DNA from: Vibrio sp. STUT-A11
Lineage (GTDB): Bacteria > Pseudomonadota > Gammaproteobacteria > Enterobacterales > Vibrionaceae
Assembly: GCF_026000435.1 (NCBI RefSeq)
Contig: NZ_AP026763.1
Coordinates: forward strand, 124,001-188,000
Direction: 5' to 3'
Length of the DNA: 64,000 nt
The number at the start of each line of letters is the position of its first letter. Position 1 is the stretch's first letter. Positions 62,618-64,000 of the stretch are shown here, one piece after another. Under the pieces are notes generated by a model that saw only the letters and a program-made list of their open reading frames with translations, made no database searches and was not told where the DNA came from. The translations under genes and the position numbers were made by a program.

Positions 62618-64000
<1,383 letters not shown>

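Overview
The window is chromosomal DNA from a gammaproteobacterium, almost certainly a Vibrio. The 16S genes read as Vibrio, the proteins match Vibrio/enterobacterial families along their length, and the spacers carry Vibrio-type repeats. Species cannot be fixed from the sequence alone. Gene order matches the E. coli 89-90 min region closely: sthA-fabR-yijD-trmA-btuB-murI-rrn-murB-birA-coaA-four tRNAs-tufB-secE-nusG-rplKAJL-rpoBC-rsd-nudC-hemE-yjaG-hupA-yjaH-purDH-rrn.

Region by region. 1-9.7 kb: a DinF-type MATE exporter, soluble transhydrogenase sthA, fatty-acid regulator fabR with yijD, tRNA methyltransferase trmA, a cobalamin riboswitch with btuB, a DUF71 ATP-pyrophosphatase probably linked to B12 salvage, murI, and a membrane-anchored RRM protein overlapping the murI end. 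9.8-15.6 kb: rRNA operon 1 (16S, tRNA-Glu, 23S, 5S, tRNA-Asp), followed by decayed tRNA-like copies. 15.8-20.8 kb: pssA, a GNAT acetyltransferase, murB-birA, coaA. 20.9-35 kb: the core expression block of tRNA-Thr/Tyr/Gly/Thr, EF-Tu, secE-nusG, ribosomal proteins L11, L1, L10 and L7/L12, and RNA polymerase beta and beta prime. 35-48.6 kb: rsd, nudC, hemE, a uracil-DNA-glycosylase-family gene, a 2-hydroxyacid dehydrogenase, yjaG, a CNNM/CBS membrane protein, hupA, yjaH, purH and purD, zntR, and a CadC-type membrane regulator. 48.9-64 kb: three tandem rRNA operons (2, 3, 4), the last cut in its 23S gene by the window edge.

Most genes serve growth: ribosome and tRNA supply, transcription, translation, purine, haem, CoA, biotin, cell-wall and phospholipid synthesis. 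Their regulators sit nearby (Rsd on sigma70, NusG, FabR, BirA, ZntR, CadC). I found no prophage, CRISPR array, insertion sequence or defence island.

The least ordinary signals are outside the protein genes: a probable antisense-oriented small RNA between nudC and hemE, tRNA-derived relics after operon 1, a 267-bp terminal-inverted-repeat element after hemE, palindromic repeats in several spacers, paired compensatory differences between rRNA copies, mosaic 16S-23S spacers, and ribosomal-protein promoters whose -10 boxes lie inside hairpin arms.
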